Below are positions 25,506 to 34,757 of a stretch of 50,233 nt of DNA, piece after piece. Source of the DNA: Syntrophaceae bacterium (lineage in GTDB: Bacteria; Desulfobacterota; BSN033; UBA1163); contig JACAEX010000075.1 of assembly GCA_013388635.1 (NCBI GenBank), positions 1-50,233 on the forward strand, in the 5' to 3' direction. Position 1 is the stretch's first letter; each line of letters begins with the position of its first letter. Under the pieces are notes generated by a model. It saw only the letters and a program-made list of their open reading frames with translations. It was not told where the DNA came from and made no database searches. The position numbers and the translations under genes were made by a program.

Positions 25506-27458
25506 ATGACAGATATCCTTTTTAGCAGCTGGGGCGGCGTTATCACCGACAACCGTGGAAAGCCTGAAGCTGAGAGACAGGCGCCCCCGGGTCTTAACCT
25601 GCCTCTTGAGTTTGATAAGGAGAGAAGGATCAGGGCCTTCTTCGGATGGGATGGGATCGCGATCAGGGACGCCGAGGTGAACATCGTCGATCTCACTCGC
25701 GCCTATCTCGAGGCGGTCCAGAATGAATCCTGTGGAAAATGCACTCCTTGCCGGGTGGGGACCCGGATCATGGCCACGATCCTGAATCGGATTGCGGAGG
25801 GTCAGGGTAAGCCTGAGGATCTGGATCAATTAAAATATCTGGGCAGGATAATCCAGAAGAGTTCCAAATGCAATCTCGGACAGACCGGTCCAAAGCCGGC
25901 ACTGGATGCGATTGAATATTTTGAAGACCAATTCTCCGGTGCCATCCAGTTGCAGAAGAAGATTCCCCGCCAGGAATATAAGGTCAAGGTAACCGCGCCC
26001 TGCGAAAGCGCCTGCCCCTCCCATCTGCCGATCACCCGTTATATCGAACTGATCAAAGAGGGAAGGTTCGAAGATTCCCTTGCGGCCATCCGGCAGGCGA
26101 CGTGCCTGCCCGGTGTTTTGGGAAGGGTCTGCGTCCGGCCCTGCGAGGACAATTGCCGCCGGGGAAATGTCGATGAATGTCTCTCCATTAAATGGCTGAA
26201 ACGATTCGTCGCAGATTACGAACTGAAAAAGAGGAAAGAGCCCCTCTTAGAGAAGCAAGGGGTTCGATCGGAGAAGGTGGCTGTGATCGGCGCAGGCCCG
26301 GCTGGCCTTTCTTGTGCCTACTACTTGGCCCTGAAGGGCTATCCGGTGACGATATTCGAAAGGCATGGCGAACCTGGCGGAATGGCAGCCATGGGAATTC
26401 CTGACTATCGACTTCCGAGGAATGTCTTGAGGTATGAAGCAGAGATCGTGGAACGTCTGGGTGTGGAGATCCGTTACAACACCCAGGTGGGAAAAGACAT
26501 CACCCTCTCTCAAATGTTCGAGCAGGGGTATAAGGCCATCTTCATCGGCGTGGGAGCCCAGACCAATACCCCCATGGGTGTGGAGGGAGAGGAGAAAGGG
26601 TATAAAGGGTTCATCCCTGGTGTTTATTACCTCTTGGAAATCAATCTCGGAAGAGATCCCTATCCCGAAGGCAAGAAGGTGGTGGTCGTGGGCGGTGGCA
26701 ATGTGGCCATCGACTGCGTCCGATCCTCCTTCCGCATTGGCAAAACCGATGTGAATTTGGTTTATCGGAGGACGAAGAAAGAGATGCCTGCCGATCGTGT
26801 GGAAATCCACGATGCAGAGGAGGAGGGCGTGAAGTTCCACTACCTCTGCAACCCGGTCCGGATCGTTGAGAAAGAGGGAAAGGTGGTTGGGGTGGAATGC
26901 ATCCGGATGGAGCTGGGGGAGCCGGATGAATCGGGAAGGCGACGGCCCGTGCCCATCAAGGGATCTGAATTCTTCATTGAGACCGATATCCTGATCCCGG
27001 CCATCGGCCAGGCCATCGACCTCTCTTTCCTTGAAGAGAAGGATGGGGTGAAGACGACGAAACGATCGACCATTGCCATCCAGGAGGGGACGTTCATGAC
27101 AAGCCGTCCGGGGATCTTCTCAGCCGGCGATTGTGTGACCGGACCGGATGTCCTGGTCCGTGCCGCAGGCCATGGAAAGAGGGCTGCGGATAAGATCGAC
27201 CTCTTCCTCCGGGGGATGGAGGTGAAGGAATCGGAAGAGGAGCGCCTCGAGGCGCTGATGGAGAAGATCAAGGTCTATCGAAAGGAGGAGAAGGTCGGCA
27301 TCTCCGGCGGGACGAAACGGGAGGTATTGAGGATGCTTCCTCCTGATTCGAGGAAGTGGGTCTTTGACGAGGTGGAGGAAGGACTTTCTATTCCATCGGC
27401 CCGGAAAGAGGCAGAGCGCTGTCTCCGATGCGTACGAGTAGGGTTATTTGCAATGTAA
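25506..27458 (+). CDS. NuoF C-terminal Fe-S domain fused to a GltD-like FAD/NAD(P) module
   Basis: 650 residues replacing NuoE/NuoF in the nuo operon. Residues about 1-140 match only the C-terminal part of NuoF, with the N3-type cluster SCGKCTPCRVGT (about 74-85) and a distal CNLGQTGPKP. The FMN/NADH domain (GRGGAGFP, CNADEGDPG) is absent. From about 165 a GltD/NfnB-type module follows: PCESACPSHLP, VCVRPCEDNC ([4Fe-4S] region), FAD fold GAGPAG (about 263), nucleotide fold GGGNVAID (about 397) and YRRTKKEMPA. The C-terminal CLRCVRV resembles the cap of the 5264 fusion. It is inferred to be the electron-input subunit, taking electrons from NAD(P)H via FAD, or from ferredoxin through its clusters, and passing them to NuoG. 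Start ATG 25506 has AGAGGGG upstream; no upstream extension is possible because of the repeat. Confidence 0.85.
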   Translation: MTDILFSSWGGVITDNRGKPEAERQAPPGLNLPLEFDKERRIRAFFGWDGIAIRDAEVNIVDLTRAYLEAVQNESCGKCTPCRVGTRIMATILNRIAEGQGKPEDLDQLKYLGRIIQKSSKCNLGQTGPKPALDAIEYFEDQFSGAIQLQKKIPRQEYKVKVTAPCESACPSHLPITRYIELIKEGRFEDSLAAIRQATCLPGVLGRVCVRPCEDNCRRGNVDECLSIKWLKRFVADYELKKRKEPLLEKQGVRSEKVAVIGAGPAGLSCAYYLALKGYPVTIFERHGEPGGMAAMGIPDYRLPRNVLRYEAEIVERLGVEIRYNTQVGKDITLSQMFEQGYKAIFIGVGAQTNTPMGVEGEEKGYKGFIPGVYYLLEINLGRDPYPEGKKVVVVGGGNVAIDCVRSSFRIGKTDVNLVYRRTKKEMPADRVEIHDAEEEGVKFHYLCNPVRIVEKEGKVVGVECIRMELGEPDESGRRRPVPIKGSEFFIETDILIPAIGQAIDLSFLEEKDGVKTTKRSTIAIQEGTFMTSRPGIFSAGDCVTGPDVLVRAAGHGKRAADKIDLFLRGMEVKESEEERLEALMEKIKVYRKEEKVGISGGTKREVLRMLPPDSRKWVFDEVEEGLSIPSARKEAERCLRCVRVGLFAM

Positions 27459-27543
27459 CGGGCTGGTGAATCGTGAATGGTGGATCGTAAAAAGAGTATT
27501 CCGAATCACGAGTCACGAATCACGATCCACGAGGTTTGATCAG
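27459..27543. repeat. Intergenic inverted repeat before nuoG
   Basis: The 85-base gap contains GTGGATCGT (27480-27488) and its complement ACGATCCAC (27522-27530), plus tandem TCACGA units between them. It would form a nine-base stem in the mRNA. It is non-coding, and nuoG starts 14 bases after the 3' arm. Confidence 0.55.
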
Positions 27544-30171
27544 ATGATAAAACTGAAGATTGATGGAAAAGAGTTGACCGCAAGGCCGGATCAGACGATT
27601 CTGGAAGTCGCCAGGGAGAATGGGATCTATATCCCGACGCTCTGTTATCACGAAAGGTTGAGCCTGATCAAATCGTGCCGTCTCTGTCTGGTCGATGTGG
27701 AGGGCTGTGATATGCCCATGGCCTCCTGTGCCACACCTGTGGTGGACGGCATGGTGGTCCAGACCCGGACCGAACGTGTGGAGAGGATGAGGCTCGAGGC
27801 CTTGAAGCTCTTGCTGGTCAACCATCCGCTCGACTGTCCGGTATGCGATGCCGGAGGAGAGTGTCAGCTTCAGAACCGCACTTTCGAATTCGGAATCAAG
27901 GAGAATCAATTTCCTCCTGAGAGGGTTGATCGGCCATCGAGGGAGTATGGCACCCCTTTGATCCGGCAATGGACCGAGCGTTGTGTGATGTGCCTCCGCT
28001 GTGTCCATGCGTGCATCGATATTCCGGGTGCTGATGTCCTTGATGTGGTGGACCATGGATTTTCCTCCCATATCGAAGCGGTAAGGAAAGAGAACTGCAT
28101 CTCCTGCGGGGAATGCCTCCATATCTGCCCGGTCGGTGCCCTGACCGAGAACCTGAGCCCGATCAAAGGAAGGAGATGGCAGCTCGACAGAGTCCAGACG
28201 ACCTGTACCTTCTGCGGGTGCGGATGCCAGCTGGAACTCAATAGCCTTGCCGATAGGAAAGTGGTCAAGGTGACCACCAAAGGGGAGGCCGGTGTCAATC
28301 AGGGCAGCCTCTGCGTCAAAGGGAGATTCGGTTACGACTTTGTCAACCATCCGGAGAGGCTGCAGAGACCTCTGGTCAAGAGGTCCGGAGTTTTTGTAGA
28401 GGCCTCATGGGAAGAGGCCCTCGCACTGGTGGCGACAAGACTTCGAGAGGTGAAGGAGAAATATGGAGGCCAGGGCATCGGTGGCATCTCTTCTTCCAGG
28501 GCTACGAACGAGGAGAACTACCTCTTCCAGAAATGGATGAGGGCCTGCATCGGGACAAATCATCTTGACAACGGAGCCGGATTGGCCAATGGCTCCTCCC
28601 TCTACAGCATGCTGGCATCGACAGGATGGCCGGCGATGACTCACTCGATGGATGATGTCGCTCAAGCCGATCTCATTCTCATTGTGGGCGCAGATCCCTA
28701 TGAGGATAACCTCATCTTCAGCAACAAGATGAGGCAGGCGATAGGCCGTCATGACGCCAAGATCATCCTGGTCGATCCTCGGAAGACACAATGGGAGAGG
28801 TGGGCCGACCTCTGGCTCAGACCCCTGCCCGGAACCGATCTGGTATGGATCAATGGTCTCATCCGCCTTCTGATTGAGAAGGGAGGCTACAGTAAAGAGT
28901 TTGTCGGATCGAAGACAGAAGGCTTTGAAGCCATGAGGCTCTCTTTGGAAAGATTCTCCAGGGAGTTTGTGACGAAGGAGAGCGGGATCTCTTCCAACGA
29001 TTTGGAGAAGGTGGCGGGCCTCTATATGGCAGCCAAGAAGAGGGCGATCGTCTTTGGCTCAGGTGTCACACAACATCTGAGCGGAGCGGAGACGGTGAAG
29101 GGTCTGTGCAATCTGGCGCTCCTGACCGGCGAGACTGAGAGAGAAGGGGGAGGGCTTTACCCGATGCTCACTCAGAACAATGCTCAGGGCGCCTGCGATA
29201 TGGGCGGCCTGCCCGAATTTCTCCCCGGTTACGAGCGGGTGGATGACGAGAAGGCTCGAAGGAGATTTGAAGAGATCTGGGAGGGGAGCATTCCAGAAAG
29301 ACCGGGCCTGAGCTATACGGAGATCTTTGAAAAGATCCACGAGGGAAAGATCAAGGCCCTCTATGTCTTCGGCGAGGACCCCTTCCTCACCCTTCCCAAT
29401 CTTGAGCGTCTGAGGAACGGGCTCCATCACCTGGAGTTTCTGGTTGTTCAGGACCTCTTCATGACCCACATCGGAAGTTATGCCGATGTTATTCTCCCGG
29501 GGGTGAGTTTCGCTGAGAAGGAAGGGACCTTTACCAACATGGAGAGAAGGGTCCAAAGGGTGAGGCAGGCGATCTCACCGGTTGGTGAGGCCAGACCCGA
29601 CTGGAAGATCATTTCCGATCTTTCGACCGCGATGGGCTATCCCATGAAGTATCAAACTCCTGCCGAGGTGATGGAGGAGATCGCCTCTTTGGTACCTTCC
29701 TACGCCATGATGACTTACGCCAATCTTGAGAAGGGAGGCGTTCAGTGGCCTCTGGAGAACGGGAGAAAGAAGCGATTCCTGGCGGTCGAGTATCGAGGGG
29801 CCGCGGAGCAGCCGGATGAAAGATATCCGTTGTGGATCATCCCGAGGGGTTTTCATTACCACTATGGGATCGGGACGACGACCAAGAGGGCAAAGGGCCT
29901 GGCCAAGGTCTTTCCCGATTCCTGTATCGAGGTCCATCCAGAGGATGCAAAAAGGGCCGGGATTGGAGAAGGGGATAAGGTCAAGGTCATCTCTCCGAGA
30001 GGGGAGGTGGAGACGATCTGCCGGATTTCGGAGGACCTTCCGAGAGGGGTGGCCTACTTTGCCACCACCTTCTTCCCGGTCTTTGTGAACAATCTCCTAA
30101 CCTCAGGCCAGGATCGATCCGGTTTGCAACCGGAATACAAGGTCTTTATTGGAAGGGTGGAGAGGCGGTAG
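27544..30171 (+). CDS. nuoG: NuoG, formate-dehydrogenase-like with the Sec position replaced by Ala
   Basis: 75-kDa-type subunit of complex I, 875 residues from ATG 27544 (MIKLKIDGKELT). In-frame upstream starts would extend into the repeat and are rejected. The domains are a plant-type [2Fe-2S] (PTLCYHER, SCRLCLV, ASCATPV), a His/Cys cluster (CPVCDAGGECQLQ), two [4Fe-4S] motifs (CVMCLRCVHAC, CISCGECLHICPVGA) and the Mo-domain cluster (CTFCGCGCQLEL). The large C-terminal domain is clearly FdhA-like ([26 protein letters not shown]) and full length. Where FdhA1/FdhA2 have DHCARL-U-HSS it has DNGAGL-A-NGSS, so formate chemistry is not expected. It relays electrons from the preceding GltD-fusion to NuoI/NuoB. 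Confidence 0.9.
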   Translation: MIKLKIDGKELTARPDQTILEVARENGIYIPTLCYHERLSLIKSCRLCLVDVEGCDMPMASCATPVVDGMVVQTRTERVERMRLEALKLLLVNHPLDCPVCDAGGECQLQNRTFEFGIKENQFPPERVDRPSREYGTPLIRQWTERCVMCLRCVHACIDIPGADVLDVVDHGFSSHIEAVRKENCISCGECLHICPVGALTENLSPIKGRRWQLDRVQTTCTFCGCGCQLELNSLADRKVVKVTTKGEAGVNQGSLCVKGRFGYDFVNHPERLQRPLVKRSGVFVEASWEEALALVATRLREVKEKYGGQGIGGISSSRATNEENYLFQKWMRACIGTNHLDNGAGLANGSSLYSMLASTGWPAMTHSMDDVAQADLILIVGADPYEDNLIFSNKMRQAIGRHDAKIILVDPRKTQWERWADLWLRPLPGTDLVWINGLIRLLIEKGGYSKEFVGSKTEGFEAMRLSLERFSREFVTKESGISSNDLEKVAGLYMAAKKRAIVFGSGVTQHLSGAETVKGLCNLALLTGETEREGGGLYPMLTQNNAQGACDMGGLPEFLPGYERVDDEKARRRFEEIWEGSIPERPGLSYTEIFEKIHEGKIKALYVFGEDPFLTLPNLERLRNGLHHLEFLVVQDLFMTHIGSYADVILPGVSFAEKEGTFTNMERRVQRVRQAISPVGEARPDWKIISDLSTAMGYPMKYQTPAEVMEEIASLVPSYAMMTYANLEKGGVQWPLENGRKKRFLAVEYRGAAEQPDERYPLWIIPRGFHYHYGIGTTTKRAKGLAKVFPDSCIEVHPEDAKRAGIGEGDKVKVISPRGEVETICRISEDLPRGVAYFATTFFPVFVNNLLTSGQDRSGLQPEYKVFIGRVERR

Positions 30172-30213
30172 AGGGAGCGCGGGGATCGGTTGCTTCGGTA
30201 AAGGAGAAAAGGG

Positions 30214-31233
30214 ATGCAGCTCTTGTACCATCTGATTGAAATCATCGTTAAGTGCGTCGTGGTCTTCGGCTGCCTGATGCTCTGCGTGGCCTATATGACC
30301 TGGCTGGAGCGGAAGGTCCTGGGCCATATTCAGATCCGTTATGGTCCCAATCGCTGCGGCCCTTTTGGATTGCTCCAGCCTTTCTCCGACGGGATCAAGG
30401 CATTTTTTAAAGAAGACCTGATTCCTGGAAGAGCGGATAAGGTGGTCTTTGTACTCGCTCCGATGATCGCTATTGTCACGGCCATCAGCATCTTTGCGGT
30501 GATCCCTTTCGGAAACCAGTTTACCATTCCCGGAACGAACTGGGTGGTCAAGCTCCGGCTGGCCGATATCGACATCGGACTTCTCTATATCTTCGGCCTG
30601 GCCTCCATCGGCGAGTTCGGGATCGTCTTGGGCGGTTGGTCCTCAGGAAATAAGTATGGGCTGACAGGGTCTCTGAGGGCGGCGGCCCAGATGATCAGCT
30701 ATGAGGTAGCCCTCGGTCTTTCGATCATCGGCGTGATCATTCTCTCCCAGAGCCTGAGGCTGACCGAGATCGTGAACCTTCAGGCAGGGGGTTTCTGGAA
30801 CTGGAACGTCTGGTATCAGCCGGTGGCCTTCATCCTCTATATCATCTGCGGTCTGGCGGAGATCAATCGGACTCCATTCGACATGCCGGAGGCCGAATCG
30901 GAATTGGCCTGCGGGTTTAATATCGAATACAGCAGCATGAAATTTGCCCTCTTCTTCATGGCGGAGTATGCCCACATGATCACCATGGCCGCGGTCGCGG
31001 TGACGCTCTTCTGGGGAGGATGGCAACCCCCTCTTCCTTTCTTGAGTTTTATCCCGGGTGTGGTCTGGTTCTGTATCAAACTTTTCATCTTCGTCTTCTT
31101 CTTCATCTGGCAGCGGGGCACCTTCCCGAGACTCCGATACGATCAGATCATGAAGTTCGGCTGGAAGATTCTGTTCCCCCTAACACTGGTCAATCTGTTG
31201 ATCACAGCCTTAGTCATTTCTTTGAAGGGGTGA
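30214..31233 (+). CDS. nuoH: NADH-quinone oxidoreductase subunit H
   Basis: Membrane subunit of complex I, 339 residues and about eight helices, linking the peripheral arm to the proton-pumping arm at the quinone site. Signatures: WLERKVLGHIQIRYGPNR (about 30-47), LQPFSDGIKAFFKED, and EINRTPFDMPEAESELACG (about 218-236). It starts 42 bases after nuoG with AAAGGAGAAAAGG upstream, and is intact. Confidence 0.95.
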   Translation: MQLLYHLIEIIVKCVVVFGCLMLCVAYMTWLERKVLGHIQIRYGPNRCGPFGLLQPFSDGIKAFFKEDLIPGRADKVVFVLAPMIAIVTAISIFAVIPFGNQFTIPGTNWVVKLRLADIDIGLLYIFGLASIGEFGIVLGGWSSGNKYGLTGSLRAAAQMISYEVALGLSIIGVIILSQSLRLTEIVNLQAGGFWNWNVWYQPVAFILYIICGLAEINRTPFDMPEAESELACGFNIEYSSMKFALFFMAEYAHMITMAAVAVTLFWGGWQPPLPFLSFIPGVVWFCIKLFIFVFFFIWQRGTFPRLRYDQIMKFGWKILFPLTLVNLLITALVISLKG

Positions 31234-31247
31234 GAAAGAGGTAGGCG

Positions 31248-31661
31248 ATGATCATTCCGTTGCTGAAAGGATTGAAATTGACTCTGGGTCGGTTCTTCTC
31301 CAGACCGATCACCATCCAATATCCGGAACAGAAGGTCCCGCCCGCTCCCCGATGGAGAGGGATCCAATATTTTGACAAGGATGAGCAGGGAAAGACCAGA
31401 TGTGTGGCCTGCGGCCTCTGTATGGCTGTCTGCCCTTCTCAATGCATCTATATTGAGACAGCCGAGGATGAGAAGGGAAAACGTTACCCCCTCACCTATG
31501 AGCTGGATGCCTCCCGCTGCATCTTCTGCGGTTTTTGTGAGGAGGCCTGTCCGGTGAAGGCGATCTTTATGGGGAAGACCTATGAATGGGTAGAGGGAGA
31601 CCGAAGATTGTTTCTCATGACGACGGAGAAGCTCCTGGAGGAGAAGAAGTTTAACCCATAG
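31248..31661 (+). CDS. nuoI: NADH-quinone oxidoreductase subunit I
   Basis: Peripheral-arm ferredoxin-like subunit, 137 residues, with two [4Fe-4S] motifs CVACGLCMAVCPSQC (about 51-65) and CIFCGFCEEACPVKA (about 91-105) for clusters N6a and N6b, which feed N2 in NuoB. An N-terminal amphipathic segment (LLKGLKLTLGRFF) is family-typical. All eight cluster cysteines are cysteine codons, in contrast to nuoB. Confidence 0.95.
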   Translation: MIIPLLKGLKLTLGRFFSRPITIQYPEQKVPPAPRWRGIQYFDKDEQGKTRCVACGLCMAVCPSQCIYIETAEDEKGKRYPLTYELDASRCIFCGFCEEACPVKAIFMGKTYEWVEGDRRLFLMTTEKLLEEKKFNP

Positions 31662-31729
31662 ATAAGAAACGCATAGCGCACAGGGCATAGCGCAAAGCGG
31701 AAAGACCTAGATTCATCCGGAGTCAGACC
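31662..31729. repeat. Small direct repeat before nuoJ
   Basis: The 68-base gap contains two copies of GCATAGCGCA (in 31672-31695) and a third partial GCAAAGCGG. Similar GCATAG-rich stretches occur at 39278-39291 and, on the opposite strand, near 41470. It looks like a dispersed short intergenic repeat. Confidence 0.45.
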
Positions 31730-32260
31730 ATGGCTGAAAACATCGGGACGTTATTTCAGTGGTTGATCTTCTTAGGGGTGGCCTTTATCTCCATCCTCGC
31801 CTCTTTGTTGCTCGTCACCCGAAAGAACCCGATCCACAGCGCCCTGTTCCTGGTGCTCAACTTCCTCTGCGTCGCCGTGCTTTACATCCTGCTCTACAGT
31901 CAGTTCATCGCCATCATCCAGGTGGTCGTCTATGCCGGTGCGATTGTGATGCTGATCGTTTTTGTCATCATGCTGCTGGATCTGGAGGTGGAACTCCGTT
32001 CTGGGTTGAAATTCAGCTATACGAAGTTGATCGGGGGCTTTTTGGCCCTGTTCTTCTTTTTGGGAATCTTTTATGCGGTCGTGGCCAAATCTCCTACGGG
32101 AAAGATCGGGTCCTCTTATACATCGGAGAATATAACCAACAATGTGAAGGCCGTCGGCGAGGTGCTCTTCACTCAATATCTTTTTCCCTTCGAGATTGTT
32201 TCCATCCTTCTCGTCGTGGCCATGGTGGGAGCAGTCATCTTGAGTAAGAAAAGGGCGTAA
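31730..32260 (+). CDS. nuoJ: NADH-quinone oxidoreductase subunit J
   Basis: Membrane subunit of complex I, 176 residues, five helices. Conserved NPIHSALFLVLNFLCVAVLY (about 31-50) and VVYAGAIVMLIVFVIMLLDLE (read as VVYAGAIVML plus helix) around residues 66-86 form the pi-bulge helix region. It is directly followed by nuoK 12 bases later. Confidence 0.94.
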   Translation: MAENIGTLFQWLIFLGVAFISILASLLLVTRKNPIHSALFLVLNFLCVAVLYILLYSQFIAIIQVVVYAGAIVMLIVFVIMLLDLEVELRSGLKFSYTKLIGGFLALFFFLGIFYAVVAKSPTGKIGSSYTSENITNNVKAVGEVLFTQYLFPFEIVSILLVVAMVGAVILSKKRA

Positions 32261-32272
32261 AAGGAGCGTGCC

Positions 32273-32590
32273 ATGTGGGTTGTTCCAGCCATTCCCCCTG
32301 CCTTATTTTTAGTGTTGAGTGGAATCCTTTTCACCATCGGGGTGATCGGGGCTTTGACCCGGCGAAATGCCATCGTCGTCTTCATGTGCATCGAATTGAT
32401 GCTCAATTCCGTCAATCTCAGCTTCATCACCTTTTCGCGATTCCTCCGGTCTATGGATGGGGTACTCTTTGCCTTTTTTGTGATTGCGGTCGCAGCCGCG
32501 GAGGCAGCGGTTGGGTTGGCCATCTTTGTGATGCTCTATCGTTCCAGAGAGACGATCAATGTAGATGAAATTAATTTACTGAAGTGGTGA
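32273..32590 (+). CDS. nuoK: NADH-quinone oxidoreductase subunit K
   Basis: Small membrane subunit of complex I, 105 residues, three helices. The conserved glutamates in [12 protein letters not shown] (about 38-49) and [11 protein letters not shown] (about 73-83) used in proton transfer are both present. ATG 32273 follows AAAGGAGCGTGCC. Confidence 0.95.
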   Translation: MWVVPAIPPALFLVLSGILFTIGVIGALTRRNAIVVFMCIELMLNSVNLSFITFSRFLRSMDGVLFAFFVIAVAAAEAAVGLAIFVMLYRSRETINVDEINLLKW

Positions 32591-32604
32591 GTTGGGAGTT
32601 CAGG

Positions 32605-32631
32605 GTTCGGAGTGAAAACAACTCTCCGAAC
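32605..32631 (+). other. Intercistronic hairpin between nuoK and nuoL
   Basis: GTTCGGAG (32605-32612) pairs with CTCCGAAC (32624-32631), eight perfect pairs around an 11-base loop. TTCGGAGT/ACTCCGAA units repeat further in the same gap. It may modulate mRNA processing between the small and large membrane subunits. Confidence 0.5.
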
Positions 32632-32671
32632 TCCGAACTAATTACTCGGAACTGAATATAAGGAGTTATTC

Positions 32672-34663
32672 ATGTTTGAGTATGTCTGGTTGATCCCCCT
32701 GTTCCCTGCAATCGGATTTGTCCTTAACGGTTTCTTGGGCAGACGTTTAGGGAAAGGCTTTGTGAGCTGGGTGGGGCCCTCAGCCATCGGGCTCTCCTTT
32801 CTCACCGCGATCTTCATCTTCTTTGAGCTGATCGGAAGACCGCCTGCAGAACGCCATTTTGAGAAGGTGATCTTCGATTGGGTGGTCTCGGGTAATTTCC
32901 GCACGGTGATCGGCTATCAGATCGATCCGCTTTCCATTCTGATGGCACTGGTGGTCACCGGGGTCAGTTTCTTCATCCACATCTACTCTGTCGGATACAT
33001 GCATGATGATCCCGGGTATCCCAGGTACTTCACCTACCTCAACCTCTTCGTCTTCATGATGCTCAACCTGATCCTGGCCAACAACTTCCTATTGATGTTT
33101 GTCGGATGGGAAGGCGTCGGCCTCTGTTCCTATCTCCTGATCGGGTTCTGGTTTGAAAAGGATTCTGCCTCCAATGCGGGGAAGAAGGCCTTTGTCGTCA
33201 ACCGGGTCGGTGATTTTGGCTTCATTCTGGGGATGTTTCTCCTCTTTACCAGCCTTGGAAAGCATGGGATATGGACGTTGGATTTCACCGAGGTCTTTGC
33301 CAATGCGAACAAACTCGATCCCGCTACGGTGACGACGATCACCATTCTGCTCTTCATCGGGGCCTGTGGAAAGTCTGCACAGATCCCCCTTTATGTCTGG
33401 CTTCCCGATGCCATGGAAGGTCCGACACCGGTCAGCTCCCTGATCCATGCGGCTACGATGGTGACTGCGGGCGTCTACATGGTCGCCCGGTGCAATGTCC
33501 TCTACAGCATGGCCCCGGTCTCCATGGCCATTGTTGCGATCGTGGGTGTGGCCACCGCGATCTATACGGCCTCCATCGGATTCTGTCAGACCGATATCAA
33601 AAAGGTGCTTGCCTATTCGACGATCAGTCAACTGGGTTACATGTTTTTGGGCGTGGGCGTGGGAGCCTACAGCGCAGGCATCTTCCATCTGATGACCCAT
33701 GCCTTCTTTAAAGGCCTCCTCTTCCTTGGCGCGGGAAGCGTGATGCATGCCCTGAGTGGCGAACTGGACATGAGAAAGATGGGGGCTCTGCGAAAGAAGA
33801 TCCCGATCACCTTCTGGACCTTCTTCATCGCAACCCTTGCGATTGCCGGCATCCCTGGCCTCTCTGGATTCTTCAGCAAGGATGAGATCCTCTGGCAGGC
33901 ATTCTCCAGCTCTCATGGCCATTTCCTTCTCTGGCTGGTGGCGGCCGTGGCTGCCGGGATGACCGCCTTCTATATGTTTAGGGCTTTGTTCATGACCTTT
34001 TTTGGTCAGTCCAGGGTCGATCCCCATGTGGCCCATCATATCCACGAGTCGCCGAAGATCATGACGGTCCCATTGATGATCCTCGCCTTCCTTTCGATCG
34101 TCGGTGGTTATGTGGGCGTGCCGCATGTCTTAGGAGGGGCCAATCATGTCCATGAGTTTCTTGCGCCGGTTGTGGGAGGGGGAGCGGAGTTAGGAAAGGC
34201 TCATGCAGGGATCTCACTCCTCTCCCAGGCCTGGGCATCGAGTGGAGAGGCGGGTGGTCATTCTGCTGCCCTGGAACTCCTGATGATGGTGATCTCGGTG
34301 GTCATCGCACTGATCGGCATCGGGATCGCTTATCTCTTCTATATCAAGAATCCAGCCCTTCCCAAACTTTTGGCCGAGAGGTGGAGGGGACTCTACAGAT
34401 TGGTCTACAACAAATATTATGTGGATGAGCTCTATGAGATCCTTTTCATCAACTCTCTTAAAAGTTTAGGCACAGGGCTCTGGAGAGGGTTTGATGACTT
34501 TGTGATCGATGGGACGGTCAATGGCATTGCCTATCTCATCGGCTGGCTCTCGGGCTCGATCAGAAGGGTACAGACCGGGCTTGTTCAGAACTATGCGTTT
34601 GCGATGATCCTCGGCGGGGTGATCATTGCTGGATACTATCTGATCCGGGGGATCTTCTATTAA
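32672..34663 (+). CDS. nuoL: NADH-quinone oxidoreductase subunit L
   Basis: Antiporter-like proton-pumping subunit, 663 residues, with the long lateral helix at the C-terminus. Signatures include FVGWEGVGLCSYLLIGFW (about 142-159, with the conserved Glu), WLPDAMEGPTPVSSLIHA (about 243-260), YSTISQLGYM and HAFFKGLLFLGAGSV. It follows AAGGAGTTATTC. The length is slightly above the E. coli protein. Confidence 0.95.
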   Translation: MFEYVWLIPLFPAIGFVLNGFLGRRLGKGFVSWVGPSAIGLSFLTAIFIFFELIGRPPAERHFEKVIFDWVVSGNFRTVIGYQIDPLSILMALVVTGVSFFIHIYSVGYMHDDPGYPRYFTYLNLFVFMMLNLILANNFLLMFVGWEGVGLCSYLLIGFWFEKDSASNAGKKAFVVNRVGDFGFILGMFLLFTSLGKHGIWTLDFTEVFANANKLDPATVTTITILLFIGACGKSAQIPLYVWLPDAMEGPTPVSSLIHAATMVTAGVYMVARCNVLYSMAPVSMAIVAIVGVATAIYTASIGFCQTDIKKVLAYSTISQLGYMFLGVGVGAYSAGIFHLMTHAFFKGLLFLGAGSVMHALSGELDMRKMGALRKKIPITFWTFFIATLAIAGIPGLSGFFSKDEILWQAFSSSHGHFLLWLVAAVAAGMTAFYMFRALFMTFFGQSRVDPHVAHHIHESPKIMTVPLMILAFLSIVGGYVGVPHVLGGANHVHEFLAPVVGGGAELGKAHAGISLLSQAWASSGEAGGHSAALELLMMVISVVIALIGIGIAYLFYIKNPALPKLLAERWRGLYRLVYNKYYVDELYEILFINSLKSLGTGLWRGFDDFVIDGTVNGIAYLIGWLSGSIRRVQTGLVQNYAFAMILGGVIIAGYYLIRGIFY

Positions 34664-34757
34664 AGAGGCGAAAATTCGAAGCACGAATCTGTTTTGGGTT
34701 TCGATATTCGTATTGCGGATTTAATTTGACAAACCTGAACAAAAAGGGGTCGAGTTC
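34664..34757. repeat. Degenerate intergenic repeat between nuoL and nuoM
   Basis: Short relative of the 19-kb and 25-kb repeats: AAATTCGAAGCACGAATC followed by TTTCGATATTCGTATTGCGGATTT. No hairpin of note and no open frame. Confidence 0.5.
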
